A DNA stretch of 64,000 bases from Mycobacterium colombiense CECT 3035 (GCF_002105755.1 NZ_CP020821.1:5146001-5210000); one strand, 5' to 3'; shown: positions 46,220-56,078, numbered from the stretch's first letter. The notes: generated by a model not told the origin, from the letters alone. A program made the numbers and translations.

Positions 46220-46665
46220 CCACACCGGAAGGCAGGGCGATCGATATCCTGCTCGTCGAGGACGACCCGGGTGACGAGCTGATCACCCGAGAAGCGTTCG
46301 AGCACAACAAGCTCAAGAACAGGCTGCACGTCGCGCACGACGGGGAGGAGGGCCTCGACTACCTCTACCGGCGCGGGAAGTTCGCCGACGCGCCGCGGCC
46401 CGACCTGATCCTGCTCGACCTGAACCTGCCCAAATACGACGGTCGCCAGCTGCTGGAGAAGATCAAGTCCGACCCCGACCTGGCTCGCATCCCGGTCGTG
46501 GTGCTCACCACCTCCTCGGCCGAGGAAGACATCCTCAAGAGCTACAAGCTGCACGCGAATGCCTACGTCACCAAACCCGTTGACCTGGACCAGTTCATGA
46601 AGGCCGTTCGGCAGATCGACGAGTTCTTCGTTCAGGTGGTGCGGCTGCCGGGTGCCGGGGCCTAG
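46216..46665 (+). CDS. Single-domain response regulator (Rcp1-like)
   Basis: The 149-aa stand-alone receiver has [19 protein letters not shown], phosphoacceptor Asp in [13 protein letters not shown] and Lys in [12 protein letters not shown]; the PGDxxLxREAF pattern is that of Rcp1-type partners of Cph1 kinases. It has no DNA-binding output, so it may relay phosphate or feed a protein partner such as the hybrid PP2C two genes upstream. It overlaps the kinase stop by ATGA, and its 3' end overlaps convergent pstA by 4 bp. Confidence 0.9.
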   Translation: MTTPEGRAIDILLVEDDPGDELITREAFEHNKLKNRLHVAHDGEEGLDYLYRRGKFADAPRPDLILLDLNLPKYDGRQLLEKIKSDPDLARIPVVVLTTSSAEEDILKSYKLHANAYVTKPVDLDQFMKAVRQIDEFFVQVVRLPGAGA

Positions 46666-47516
46666 CGGCGCGAGGTGCGCGCGGACAGCCAGGTGATCAG
46701 CCGTCCGAGCAGGATCAGCAGCAGCAGGAACACGATGAGCAAGAAGGCGGCGTCGTAGGACAGGTTCTGGGCCGTCTTCGACGGCAGGTTGTAGAACGTC
46801 CAGATCGGATAGGTCAGGTAACCGACCTGCGAGTGGGTGAGTTGGCCCGTCGGAAGGGAATTCGACCATCCCGCCGTGTACAGCATCGGCGCCGTCTCGC
46901 CCACCACCAACGCGATCGCCAGCAGGATGCCGGTGACGATGCCCGGAATGGCCGACTTCAGAACGATCTTGCGCAGGGTCCACGTCACCGGCAGCCCGAG
47001 CGCCTCCGCCCCCTCCCGATAGGCCGTGGGCACCTGCGCAAGCGCCGATTCGGTGGCCTTGGCGATGTACGGGATGCTCAGGACCGACAGGGTCAACACC
47101 CCGGCGGCCAGTGAAAATCCCCAGTCGAAAACCACCACCAGCGCGAGGTAGCCGACGTAGCCGAGGACGATGGACGGGATGCCGGCCAGCACCTCGTAGG
47201 CGCCACGCAGGATGGAACGCCTTCTGCCCGTTGCGAATTCGGAAAGGTAGATCCCGGTCAACACGCTGATGGTGCCGCCCACCAGCATGACTCCGACGCA
47301 CAGGACGACGGTTCCGGCGATCGCGTTGCGCAGGCCGCCGCCGTTGCCCTGGGTGTCCTGCACCAGCACGCTGAAATGAAACACCGGCAACGCGCGGGCC
47401 AGGATTCCGATCAGCATCCACAACGTCGGGCCGACCACCGCCGCCAAGCAGCAGAAGCAGGTCGCCCAGAAGAGCCCGTTGACGGTTCTGCGCCGGACGC
47501 GTACCGACCGGGTCAT
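46662..47516 (-). CDS. pstA2: Phosphate ABC transporter permease PstA (PstA2-like)
   Basis: The 284-aa permease from ATG 47516 ([19 protein letters not shown]) contains about six membrane segments and the permease EAA-loop region [19 protein letters not shown]. Its sequence follows M. tuberculosis PstA2 (Rv0936) closely, e.g. [17 protein letters not shown]. As given, it reads in frame with pstC to form a 644-aa fusion, which I attribute to one lost base at 47523-47527. It pairs with PstC in the membrane for high-affinity phosphate import. Confidence 0.88.
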   Translation of the reverse strand: MTRSVRVRRRTVNGLFWATCFCCLAAVVGPTLWMLIGILARALPVFHFSVLVQDTQGNGGGLRNAIAGTVVLCVGVMLVGGTISVLTGIYLSEFATGRRRSILRGAYEVLAGIPSIVLGYVGYLALVVVFDWGFSLAAGVLTLSVLSIPYIAKATESALAQVPTAYREGAEALGLPVTWTLRKIVLKSAIPGIVTGILLAIALVVGETAPMLYTAGWSNSLPTGQLTHSQVGYLTYPIWTFYNLPSKTAQNLSYDAAFLLIVFLLLLILLGRLITWLSARTSRR

Positions 47517-47517
47517 G

Positions 47518-48596
47518 TCAGACCCCCGTCCCACCGGCAGCGCTCTGCCGGACTCCCGGCGCACCAGCAGGCGCGCGGCGATGTTCGTCAGCAACGTGAT
47601 CAGCATCAGCACCAGGGAAACCTCCGCCAGCGTTTTCACCGCGAAGTTGGTGGAGTCGGTCATCGCCGAATCCAGTTGGGAGACAACGGTGGCGGCGATG
47701 GTGGTCATGGTCGAGTAGATGTTGGCCGGCATCGCGCCCAACTCCGCGCCGGACACCATGGCGACGGCCATCGTCTCTCCCAGCGCGCGTCCCAGTCCCA
47801 GCACCACCGCGCCGACGATGCCGCTCGACACCCACGGCAGCGTGATCCGGCGCGCGCACTCCCAATCGGACATTCCCAGCGCGGTCGCGCCCTCGCGGGG
47901 CAGCGCCGGAACCGCGCGGAACAGGTCGCGAGAGGTGCTGGCGATGATGGGGATGATCATCACCGCCAGCACCAGGCCGGACACCAGCATGCCTTCGCCG
48001 TTGCCGGTGTTGCCGCGAAAGTAGTTCAGCACCGGCACGTCTGGCGCGTTGCGGGCGATCACCGGTGCGATGTGGTGCGCGACGAACGGTCCGAAGGTCA
48101 TTGCGCCCCAAAGCCCGACGACGACGCTGGGAATGCCGGCCAGTAGCTCGAGGACCATGCCGACGGCCCAGGCGAGACGCTTCGGCAGTTTCTCCACGAT
48201 CGCGAACGCCGCTCCGACGGATACCGGCACCGCGATGACCAACGCGATCAAAGAGCTCGCCAGGGTGCCGACGATCAGCGGCAACGCCCCGTAGGAGACG
48301 CCGACGGGATGCGAGACACCTTGGGTGACAACGGTTTCGCCATACAGGTTGCCGGGGTTCCATTCCGTGCCGGTCAAGAAGTGCAGCCCGTTGACCTTGA
48401 TCGCGCCCACCGCCTCGATCACGAGCGTGGCCAGCACGAACGCCAGCGCGAGCAGCGGGATCACCGCGCTTATCCCGCCGGCCCACCGCATGATGAGTCC
48501 GGCGCGGCTGGCGCTGCGGATGCGGTCCCGCACGCGCACCAAGGCGGCCTTGCGGCCGGACGGCCGGGCGTGCACGGAGGTCGTCACCGTGCCCAC
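47518..48596 (-). CDS. pstC1: Phosphate ABC transporter permease PstC (PstC1-like)
   Basis: The permease has several membrane segments ([21 protein letters not shown] near the start, [17 protein letters not shown]), with the EAA loop [17 protein letters not shown]. With one C added to the plus-strand run at 47523-47527, the frame ends ALPVGRGV at a TGA at 47518-47520, one base before the pstA ATG, giving 359 aa. This is the usual gene length. Without the base the frame runs on into pstA. It begins 1 bp after the pstS1 stop. Confidence 0.85.
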
Positions 48597-49718
48597 TTAG
48601 CCGTTGATTTGGGCGATCTGGGCGTCGGACAGCTTCACCAGCGACGGCGGCAGCGGCTGGAAGTGCACCGCGTTCAGGAACGAGGGGTTGCTCCCGTCGG
48701 TCACCGCCCAGTGCAGGAACGCCTGTAGCGTCTGTGCCGTCGCGGCGTCCTTCTGGCTGTTGTAGACCACGGCGTACTCGTAGTAGACGATCGGGTAGCC
48801 GTCCGCGGCGGGGCCGTTGACCAGTGAGATCGCCTGGTTCGCCGGGGTTTGCGGGGCGAAGCCGGTGGCCTCGGCCGCAACGCTTTGGGCGTCGGGCAGC
48901 AGATACTTCCCGGAGGCATTGCCCAATTGGGCTACGCCCAGTCCCTTTTGGGTAGCCTCGTCGAGGTAGCTGCTGCCGATGTAGGCGACGCAGCCGGGGG
49001 TGTCGGCGCAGCCGGTCACCATGCCGCCCGCGCCGTTCTCACCCAGGGCGCCGGGTACCGCGGGGAAGTCGACGGTGGTGCCGAAGCCGGGCGACTTGCC
49101 CCATCCGTCGGGGTCCTGCTTGGACAGGTACTGGGTGAACACGAAGGTGTCGCCGGCGCCGTCGGAACGATGCAGGGGGACCACCGGAGTTGCCGGCAGG
49201 TTCACCCCGGGGTTGAGGGCGGCGATCTGCGGGTCGTTCCACGTTTTGATCTGACCCCGGTACATGGCGCCCAGCACTTTGCCGTTCAGCTGCAGGTGCT
49301 CGGTGACTCCCGGCAGGTTGTAGTTGACCTGCTCGGCGGAGATGGCCAGGGCGATGTTCATCAGCCCCTTGTGCTTGGCCATGTCGCCGTTGGACAGGTA
49401 GGCGCCCGAGGCGCCGATGTCGACGGCCCGCGCGGCGGCCTGGGAGATTCCCGCGCCCGACCCGGTGGCACCCGTGGTGATGGTCACGTTCGGGTATTTC
49501 GAGTGATATGCCGAAACCCACTGATTCATCAGCGGATACAGCTCGGTGGCGCCGGTCTCCGTCAGCGCGATGTTGGTCGTCGCGGGCGCAGTCGCGGGGG
49601 TGCTGGAGGCGCCGGAGTTCGATTGCCCGCCCGGCTTGTTCGAACCGCAGCCGGCCGCGACCAGCACCAGCGGAACGGTGGCACAAAGAGCCAGCAGGAT
49701 TTGCAGACGATTTTTCAT
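48597..49718 (-). CDS. pstS1: Phosphate-binding lipoprotein PstS1 (38-kDa antigen homologue)
   Basis: The 373-aa lipoprotein has a lipobox LVAAGCG (Cys near residue 24), a Ser/Thr/Ala-rich linker and the phosphate-binding fold: TETGATELYPL, ATGSGAGISQAA, PLHRSDGAGDTF. Segments such as LMNIALAISAEQVNYNLPGV and LSKQDPDGWGKSPGFGTTVD match M. tuberculosis PstS1 (Rv0934). It captures periplasmic phosphate for PstCA-PstB. It lies between pstB and pstC in one operon. Confidence 0.92.
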   Translation of the reverse strand: MKNRLQILLALCATVPLVLVAAGCGSNKPGGQSNSGASSTPATAPATTNIALTETGATELYPLMNQWVSAYHSKYPNVTITTGATGSGAGISQAAARAVDIGASGAYLSNGDMAKHKGLMNIALAISAEQVNYNLPGVTEHLQLNGKVLGAMYRGQIKTWNDPQIAALNPGVNLPATPVVPLHRSDGAGDTFVFTQYLSKQDPDGWGKSPGFGTTVDFPAVPGALGENGAGGMVTGCADTPGCVAYIGSSYLDEATQKGLGVAQLGNASGKYLLPDAQSVAAEATGFAPQTPANQAISLVNGPAADGYPIVYYEYAVVYNSQKDAATAQTLQAFLHWAVTDGSNPSFLNAVHFQPLPPSLVKLSDAQIAQING

Positions 49719-49751
49719 GGTCTTGCCCTTCTCCTGTTTTCGCTGTCCGCC

Positions 49752-50600
49752 CTAGGGGGCGCTGTCGGCCCCGACGACGACGCCGAGGAGCCTGCGGTCG
49801 CCGAACAGTCCGGAGACGTATCGGACGGTTTCCGCATGCTTCGGTGACAGGAATAGCTGTTCGGTGGGGCCCTCCTCGACCAGCCTGCCGTCGAAGAACA
49901 GAGCGGTCCGATCACCGATCCGCGCGGCCTGGGCGAGGTCATGGGTCACGATGACCACGGTCAACCGGCCGGCCAGTGACCGGATGAGGTCCTCGATCTT
50001 CTCGGTCGTCGACGGGTCCAGGGAGGAGGTGGGCTCGTCGAGCAGCAGCACTTCCGGGTTCACCGCGAGCGTGCGGGCCAGGCACAACAACTGCTGCTGA
50101 CCGCCCGAGAGCCGGAACGGTGAATCGCCGAGCCGGTCCTTGACCGCGTCCCACAGGCCCACCTCGGTGAGCCGGGCCTCGGCAACGTCGCCGAATTCCT
50201 TGCGCGGCACCAACTTATGGGCGCGCACACCCGAAAGCACATTGTCGCTGATGGACATGGGGAACGGGTTGGGACGCTGGAACAGCATGCCGACCCTGCG
50301 CCGAAACTCCATCAGGTCGCGTTCTTTGAAGATGCTGCGCCCGCCCAGCAGGACGTCGCCGCTGTGGCGGTAGCCGGAGACCTTGTCGTTCATCCGGTTC
50401 ATGGAGCGCAGGAACGTCGTCTTTCCGGAGCCCGTCGGGCCCAGCAAAGAAGTGACCGCGCGCGGCGGAAAGCTCAGGGATACCTCTTCGAGCACGGTTT
50501 TGGCCCCGAAACCCAGCGTGAGGTGCACCGCTTCCATCGCCGGAGCAGCGACATCGACGTCCACCGCGCCGGGTTCGGCGTCCAGCTGTGCACGGTTCAT
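49752..50600 (-). CDS. pstB: Phosphate ABC transporter ATPase PstB
   Basis: The 282-aa ATPase has Walker [10 protein letters not shown] near residue 54, the Q-loop [13 protein letters not shown], signature [11 protein letters not shown], Walker [12 protein letters not shown] and the switch His in VIVTHDLAQ. The Q-loop and signature are those of PstB rather than generic transporters. It is first in the operon pstB-pstS1-pstC1-pstA2, transcribed away from pstS2, with 221 bp of shared upstream region. Confidence 0.93.
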   Translation of the reverse strand: MNRAQLDAEPGAVDVDVAAPAMEAVHLTLGFGAKTVLEEVSLSFPPRAVTSLLGPTGSGKTTFLRSMNRMNDKVSGYRHSGDVLLGGRSIFKERDLMEFRRRVGMLFQRPNPFPMSISDNVLSGVRAHKLVPRKEFGDVAEARLTEVGLWDAVKDRLGDSPFRLSGGQQQLLCLARTLAVNPEVLLLDEPTSSLDPSTTEKIEDLIRSLAGRLTVVIVTHDLAQAARIGDRTALFFDGRLVEEGPTEQLFLSPKHAETVRYVSGLFGDRRLLGVVVGADSAP

Positions 50601-50722
50601 CTGCAGCCGATGCTACTGGCGCCACACATCCGCGGGCGGGCGCCGTTCAGACTCTGTCCATCTTCCAAGGCGTTGCTCAGACAGCGCTCAGCTCTACAAA
50701 TTTTCTACATCTACCTTTGTAT

Positions 50723-50744
50723 ATTCAGGTGGTGTTCACCTTTT
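50723..50744. promoter_or_regulatory. Candidate PHO box (RegX3/PhoP-type direct repeat)
   Basis: Two adjacent 11-bp units start ATTCAGG (50723) and GTTCACC (50734). TTCA repeated at an 11-bp period is the pattern of actinobacterial PHO boxes bound by PhoP/RegX3 under phosphate limitation. The site lies in the divergent pstB/pstS2 interval (50601-50821), so it could control both phosphate operons. Confidence 0.5.
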
Positions 50745-50821
50745 GGCGCCCGAGCGCGGGTCCGAGACCGCGGTCTGGTGGCAAAGTGAATATTGGTACG
50801 GAGAATCTTCAGAGGAGTTCC

Positions 50822-51913
50822 GTGAGATTCAACCGATCAGGAGCGGCGTTGAGCCTGCTGAGCGCGGGCGCGCTGGTGTTGTCGGGGTGCGGCGGCGGTT
50901 CCGGCGCCTCGCAGTCGGCGGTGCAGTGCGGCGGCAAGAAGTTGCTGCACGCCAGCGGCGCGACCGCGCAAGAGAACGCGATGGCGCAGTTCGTCTACGC
51001 CTACGTCCGGTCCTGCCCGGGTTACACGCTGGACTACAACGCGAACGGCTCCGGCAAGGGCGTGGAGGACTTCGTCAGCAACGTGACGGACCTGGCGGGC
51101 TCCGGCGTGGCGCTGGACCCGTCGAAAGGCGAGCCGGAACGGGCCACGGCCCGGTGCGGCTCACCGGCCTGGGACCTGCCTGCGGTGTTCGAGCCGATCG
51201 CGGTCACCTACAACCTCAGCGGCGTCAGTCCGCTCAAACTCGACGCACCGACTTTGGCAAAGATTTTCAACGGCGGCATCACCAAGTGGGACGACCCGGC
51301 CATCAAGGCGCTCAATGGCGCCACCAACCTGCCGTCGGTGCCCATTCACGTCATCTACCGCAGCGACAAGTCCGCGAACTCCGCCAACTTCCAGCAGTAT
51401 CTGGATGCCGCATCCAACGGCGCCTGGGGCAAGGGCGATGGCGAGAAGTTCAACGGCGGCGTCGGCGACGGAGCCGCCGGAGACGAGGGCTCGTCCGGAG
51501 CGGTGCAGAGCACTGACGGTTCGATCACCTACAACGAGTGGTCGTTCGCGGTGGGCAAACAGTTGAGCATGGCCCAGATCATCACCTCGGCGGGCCCGGA
51601 TCCGGTGTCGATCACCACCGACTCGGTCGGCAAGACGATTGCGGGGGCCACCTTCAAGGGGCAGGGCAACGACTTGGTGTTGGACACCTCGTCGTTCTAC
51701 AAGCCGACGCAGTCGGGCGCGTACCCGATCGTGGAGCCGACGTACGAGATCGTCTGCTCGAAGTACCCGGATTCCGCGACCGGCCAGGCGGTAAAGGCCT
51801 TCATGCAGGCCGCCATCGGGCCGGGCCAGGACGGCCTGGACCAGTACGGTTCCATCCCGCTGCCCGCCTCGTTCAAGGCGAAGCTGTCGACGGCGGTCAA
51901 CGCGATTTCCTGA
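50822..51913 (+). CDS. pstS2: Phosphate-binding lipoprotein PstS2
   Basis: The 363-aa lipoprotein has a lipobox LVLSGCG (Cys near residue 23), then [25 protein letters not shown]-type [25 protein letters not shown] and a C-terminal [10 protein letters not shown]. Its features follow M. tuberculosis PstS2 (Rv0932c), and pknD lies next, as there. GTG 50822 follows AGAGGAG. Open frame upstream to 50588 has no signal peptide and is not part of the gene. Confidence 0.9.
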   Translation: MRFNRSGAALSLLSAGALVLSGCGGGSGASQSAVQCGGKKLLHASGATAQENAMAQFVYAYVRSCPGYTLDYNANGSGKGVEDFVSNVTDLAGSGVALDPSKGEPERATARCGSPAWDLPAVFEPIAVTYNLSGVSPLKLDAPTLAKIFNGGITKWDDPAIKALNGATNLPSVPIHVIYRSDKSANSANFQQYLDAASNGAWGKGDGEKFNGGVGDGAAGDEGSSGAVQSTDGSITYNEWSFAVGKQLSMAQIITSAGPDPVSITTDSVGKTIAGATFKGQGNDLVLDTSSFYKPTQSGAYPIVEPTYEIVCSKYPDSATGQAVKAFMQAAIGPGQDGLDQYGSIPLPASFKAKLSTAVNAIS

Positions 51914-51952
51914 CGAGATGCGATGTCGTGACGAGATGAAAGGGGCTCGACG

Positions 51953-53938
51953 GTGACCGATAACGGGCCGGCCCCGCGGGTCGGGTCCTGGTTCGGGCCG
52001 TACCGGTTGGTGCGGCTGCTGCGCCAGGGCGGCATGGGTGAGGTGTATGAGGCCGAGGACTCCCGCAAGCGCCGCATGGTGGCCCTGAAGTTGATCTCGC
52101 CGGAGTTCTCGGCCAATGCGGAGTTCCGCGCCCGGCTACAGCGCGAGGCCGATATCGCCGGGCGGCTGACCGAGCCGCACGTGGTGCCGATCCACGATTA
52201 CGGCGAGATCGACGGGCGGTTCTACGTCGACATGCGCCTCGTCGACGGCGTCGACCTGGCGACGCTGTTGCGCCGCGACGGGCCGCTGGCCCCGCCGCGC
52301 GCGATCGCCATCATCAGCCAGGTGGCCGCGGCGCTGGACGCGGCGCACGCCGCCGGGGTGACGCACCGCGACGTCACACCGGGCAATATTCTGGTCACCC
52401 CCAGCGACTTCGCCTACCTGGCCGATTTCGGCATCGCGCGGGGCGCGAGCGATCCGGGGCTGACCCAGGTCGGGACCGCGATAGGCACGTACTACTACAT
52501 GGCCCCGGAACGCTTCACCGAAGACGAGGTCACCCACAGCGTCGACATCTATTCGCTGGCATGCGTTTTGACCGAGTGCCTGACCGGTTCGCCGCCCTAC
52601 CGGGCCGAGACCATCGAGCGGCTGATCGCCGCGCACCTGACGAAGACCGCCGCGCCGCCCAGCCAGTTGCGGCCCGGCGCGTTTCCTCCCGCCCTGGACC
52701 AGGTGATCGCCAAGGGCATGGCCAAGAACCCCGCCGAGCGCTACCGCACGGCGGGCGAATTCGCCGCGGCGGCCCACCAGGCGCTGACCACGTCCGAGCA
52801 GCGCAAGGCCGCCACGATTCTGCGCGAGGGGGAAAGCGCGGCCGTGGGCTCGGGTGCCATCGATCCACGCCTGACGCGCGATTCGCCGGCCCTGTCCCCG
52901 AGCGCCGAGACCATGGCGGGACCGCTGCCCGCAGCGGCGAACAGCGCGAACAGAAGCGACCGGTCCGGCCCTGGGCCGTCGCTGATCCGCGCCGCACCAA
53001 CGACTTCCGGCCGCGTTTACGGGCCCGGCCCGGACTTCGGGCGGCCCGCGGTGCCGGCCGACAACAAACGAAGGCAGTGGATCCTCGTCGGCGCCATCGC
53101 TGCGGTGGCCCTCGTCGCTTTCGTCATGGCGGTCATCGGTTACATGTCGACGGGCTCGTCGCCGTCGAAGGAGGCGAGCGGTCAAAGTGTGCTGCCGTTC
53201 AACGGCATTGACTTCCGTCTGTCGCCGGGCGGGGTGGCGCTGAACAAGGCGGGCGACGTGTTCGTCACCAACCAGGGCATGTACGGGCGGGTGGTGGAGT
53301 TACCGGCCGGGGCGAGCACGCCGACGGTGCTGCCGTTCACCGGTCTTTATCAGCCCCAGGGCCTGGCGGTGGACAGCGCCGGCGCGGTGTACGTCGCGGA
53401 TTTCAACAACCGGGTGGTGAAGTTGGCGGCGGGGTCGAACAACCAGGCCGTGCTCCCGTTCACCGGCCTCAGTTACCCGGAGGGTGTCGCGGTGGATCCT
53501 CAGGGCGGCGTCTACGTCGCCGACCGGGGCAACAGCCGGGTGGTGAAGTTGGCGCCGGGGTCCAGCGCTCAGACGGTGCTGCCGTTCGCCGATCTGAAAA
53601 ACCCCGACGGTGTGGCGGTGGATACCGCCGGCAATGTCTACGTCGCCGACACCGACAACAACCGGGTGCTGGAGTTGCCCGCCGGGGCGACCGCCCAGAC
53701 GGTGCTGCCGTTCACCGGGATCTCCGTTCCGTGGGGTATCGCGGTGGACAGCTCGGGCAGCGTATACGTCACCGAACACGACACCAGCCGGGTGCTCAAA
53801 CTGCCCGCCGGGTCCAACACCCCGACCGAGCTGAAGTTCGACGGGCTGAACACCCCGTTGGCGGTGACGGTCGACAAGGACCAGAACGTCTACGTCGCCG
53901 ACCGCGGCAACGACCGGGTGGTCAAGCTGACGCCGTGA
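51953..53938 (+). CDS. pknD: Transmembrane Ser/Thr kinase PknD with NHL beta-propeller sensor
   Basis: The 661-aa protein has a kinase domain (about 1-280: RQGGMGEVYEAED glycine loop, VALKL with Lys46, HRDVTPGN with Asp140, DFGIARG, activation loop TQVGTAIGTYYYMAPERF). A Pro/Ser-rich linker, one membrane segment (about 376-398, ILVGAIAAVALVAFVMAVIG) and an extracellular six-bladed NHL propeller follow (repeats of VAVDxxGNVYVADxxNNRVxKL). The usual Lys of HRDxKxxN is Thr here. It is 39 bp after pstS2; the pairing with phosphate genes is as in M. tuberculosis. Confidence 0.94.
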   Translation: MTDNGPAPRVGSWFGPYRLVRLLRQGGMGEVYEAEDSRKRRMVALKLISPEFSANAEFRARLQREADIAGRLTEPHVVPIHDYGEIDGRFYVDMRLVDGVDLATLLRRDGPLAPPRAIAIISQVAAALDAAHAAGVTHRDVTPGNILVTPSDFAYLADFGIARGASDPGLTQVGTAIGTYYYMAPERFTEDEVTHSVDIYSLACVLTECLTGSPPYRAETIERLIAAHLTKTAAPPSQLRPGAFPPALDQVIAKGMAKNPAERYRTAGEFAAAAHQALTTSEQRKAATILREGESAAVGSGAIDPRLTRDSPALSPSAETMAGPLPAAANSANRSDRSGPGPSLIRAAPTTSGRVYGPGPDFGRPAVPADNKRRQWILVGAIAAVALVAFVMAVIGYMSTGSSPSKEASGQSVLPFNGIDFRLSPGGVALNKAGDVFVTNQGMYGRVVELPAGASTPTVLPFTGLYQPQGLAVDSAGAVYVADFNNRVVKLAAGSNNQAVLPFTGLSYPEGVAVDPQGGVYVADRGNSRVVKLAPGSSAQTVLPFADLKNPDGVAVDTAGNVYVADTDNNRVLELPAGATAQTVLPFTGISVPWGIAVDSSGSVYVTEHDTSRVLKLPAGSNTPTELKFDGLNTPLAVTVDKDQNVYVADRGNDRVVKLTP

Positions 53939-53941
53939 GGC

Positions 53942-55147
53942 CTACGACGCGGGCTGCGGCGCGCCCAGATACTCCTCGGTGTGCTGGCCCAGGGCGGGCG
54001 GGGGCTCGGCGGCCGCGGCGTCAAAGCTGGAATACCTTGCCGGAGTGCGGATCACGGTGACCTCATCGGCGCCCTCGCCGACCGGCAGGGCCAGCTCGTT
54101 CTCGGCGAACAGCGCGGTGCCGACCACCTGCTTCCAGGTGTAGGCGTGGCAGGCCATCAGGCCGCCCTCCTGCAGCAACCGCACCCATTCGCCGGCGGTC
54201 TTGGCGGCCAAAGCCTTCTCGAGCTCCTCGGTCAGCTCCGGGTAGTTCAGCGCCCGCGCGCGCTGGTCGATGAACCGCTCGTCGTCGCGCATGTCGGGGC
54301 GGCCGATGATCTCGCACAGCTTGTCCCAGTGCTTGGGTACATACGCGCTGATCACCAGGTAGCCGTCGGCGGCCTTGAAGGCGTCCGACGGTTGGGTGGC
54401 GAACCCAACACCCTTGCGCTTCTTGGCTTTTGGTGCCGCGTCCGGCTTCGGCGCCTCGCTCGGTTTGTTCAGGTGGATGGTCAGCTGGCTGGCCTGCAGG
54501 CTGACCGCGACGTCGTACATGGCGACCCGCACGACATCGGCCACCCCGTGGCGCTCGCGGTTGAGCAGCGCGGCCAGCACGGCCTGGGCCAGCACGTGAC
54601 CGCTGGCGGCGTCGACGAGCTGGAACGGGATGATCTGGGGTTTGCCGGTGGGCGTGGGCATTCCGGTGGTCATGCCCGACTCGGCGGCGACCATCAGGTC
54701 GACGCCCGGCCGGCTGCCCTCCGGCCCGTTGCCGCCGTAGGCGGACAGCCGCGCGTAGATGAGTTTGGGGTTGCGGGCCTGCAGCTCGTCGGGGCCCAGG
54801 CCCATGCGTTCCATCACCCCGGGCCGAAACCCTTCCAGCACAACGTCGGCCGTATCGACCAGCCGCAGGATCTGCTGCTTGGCCTCGTCGCTGCGCAGGT
54901 CGGCCATCACCGACTTCTTACCCCGGTTGTGGGGGAGGAACAGGGTGGCCAGCGGCGGGCGCCCGGGCAGCACCGCGGTGATGTGCCGGGCCGCCTCGCC
55001 GACGGGCGCCTCGATTTTGATCACCTCGGCACCCAGGTCGGCCAGCACCTGACCGGCCATCGGCCCGGCGATGTTCTGGGTGAAGTCCAGCACCCGGAAA
55101 CCGTCAAGTGGCTTGGCGGGCTTGCTGTTTGGCTTGCTGTCGGGCAC
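53942..55147 (-). CDS. CaiB/BaiF-family CoA transferase (Rv3272-like)
   Basis: The 401-aa class III CoA transferase opens GFRVLDFTQNIAGPMAGQVLADLGAEVIKIE and has HNRGKKSVMADLRSD, VLEGFRPGVMERMGLG and YGGNGPEGSRPGVDLM, where the conserved Asp serves as nucleophile. A Lys/Pro/Ala-rich insert (SEAPKPDAAPKAKKRKG) sits mid-protein. The acyl substrate is unknown. It is convergent with pknD, with 3 bp between the stops. It lies near ctpC as in M. tuberculosis, but Rv3273 is not present. Confidence 0.9.
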   Translation of the reverse strand: MPDSKPNSKPAKPLDGFRVLDFTQNIAGPMAGQVLADLGAEVIKIEAPVGEAARHITAVLPGRPPLATLFLPHNRGKKSVMADLRSDEAKQQILRLVDTADVVLEGFRPGVMERMGLGPDELQARNPKLIYARLSAYGGNGPEGSRPGVDLMVAAESGMTTGMPTPTGKPQIIPFQLVDAASGHVLAQAVLAALLNRERHGVADVVRVAMYDVAVSLQASQLTIHLNKPSEAPKPDAAPKAKKRKGVGFATQPSDAFKAADGYLVISAYVPKHWDKLCEIIGRPDMRDDERFIDQRARALNYPELTEELEKALAAKTAGEWVRLLQEGGLMACHAYTWKQVVGTALFAENELALPVGEGADEVTVIRTPARYSSFDAAAAEPPPALGQHTEEYLGAPQPAS

Positions 55148-55160
55148 GGTGTTCGCCTTC

Positions 55161-56078
55161 CTAAGAGCCTGACCGGTGCAGCACCGCGGTGCAGTAGTAA
55201 TTCTGCGCGAAGGGCGCGCCGGGATCGGTCGACTGCAGCGGCAGGCCGTTGTTGGCCAGCATCTGGTTCAGCGGGGTGCGGACCGGCTGCCAGCCCCGCT
55301 GCTGCAGGTAGGTCGCCACGTCGTTGCGCTCGCCGGGGAAGCCGAGCTCGCCCAGGGCGATGTCGAGGCCGCCCTGCCGCCACTTCTCGCTCGCGGCATT
55401 CAGGGCGTCGCCGCTGACCCCGGTGTTCGCGAAGACCTCGACCACCAGCTGACTGCCGTCGGCGGACAGCGCGGTGACGTTGTCCAACAACCGATCCTGG
55501 GCCTCGGGCGGCAGGAAGCCGACCAGGCCCTCGGCCGCCCAGGCGGCGGGCCGCCCGGTGTCCAAGCCGGCCTGCCGCAGCGCCGACGGCCAATCGTGGC
55601 GCAGGTCGATCGGAACGTCGCGCACCTCGGCGGTGGGCTGGGCGCCGAGCTGCGCCAAGGTGGCGGCCTTGAACTGCAGAACCTGCGGCTGGTCGATCTC
55701 GAACACCGTGGTGCCCGGCGCCCACGGCAGCCGGTAGGCGCGCGCGTCCAGGCCGGAAGCCAGGATGACCACCTGGTCGATGCCCGCCGCGCCCGCCTCG
55801 GCGAAGAACGCGTCGATGTAGCGGGTGCGGGCGGCCAGCATGTCGGTCATGCGCTGCATGCCCCACGGGGCGCCCGGCTCGTCGACGTCGGCGGAGGCGA
55901 GCTCGCCGGCGGCCCACCGGGTCATGAAGTCGACGCCGACCGCGCGCACCAGCGGTTCGGCGAACCGATCGTCGATCAGCCCGTCCAGGGTGGCCCGGGC
56001 TCGCCCGGCGGCCACCATGGTGGCGGTCGCTCCCACGCTGGTCGCCAGGTCCCAGGTGTCGTCGTCGGTGCGCGCCAT
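55161..56078 (-). CDS. SAM-dependent methyltransferase of the large mycobacterial TIGR00027 family
   Basis: The 305-aa protein has the SAM motif [16 protein letters not shown] near residue 85, an acid motif [10 protein letters not shown], and [17 protein letters not shown] typical of leucine-carboxyl-methyltransferase-like paralogues abundant in mycobacteria. The ATG at 56078 gives the conserved start [16 protein letters not shown]; a longer frame from 56114 has no support. It is transcribed toward the CoA transferase gene, 13 bp upstream of it. The substrate is unknown. Confidence 0.87.
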   Translation of the reverse strand: MARTDDDTWDLATSVGATATMVAAGRARATLDGLIDDRFAEPLVRAVGVDFMTRWAAGELASADVDEPGAPWGMQRMTDMLAARTRYIDAFFAEAGAAGIDQVVILASGLDARAYRLPWAPGTTVFEIDQPQVLQFKAATLAQLGAQPTAEVRDVPIDLRHDWPSALRQAGLDTGRPAAWAAEGLVGFLPPEAQDRLLDNVTALSADGSQLVVEVFANTGVSGDALNAASEKWRQGGLDIALGELGFPGERNDVATYLQQRGWQPVRTPLNQMLANNGLPLQSTDPGAPFAQNYYCTAVLHRSGS

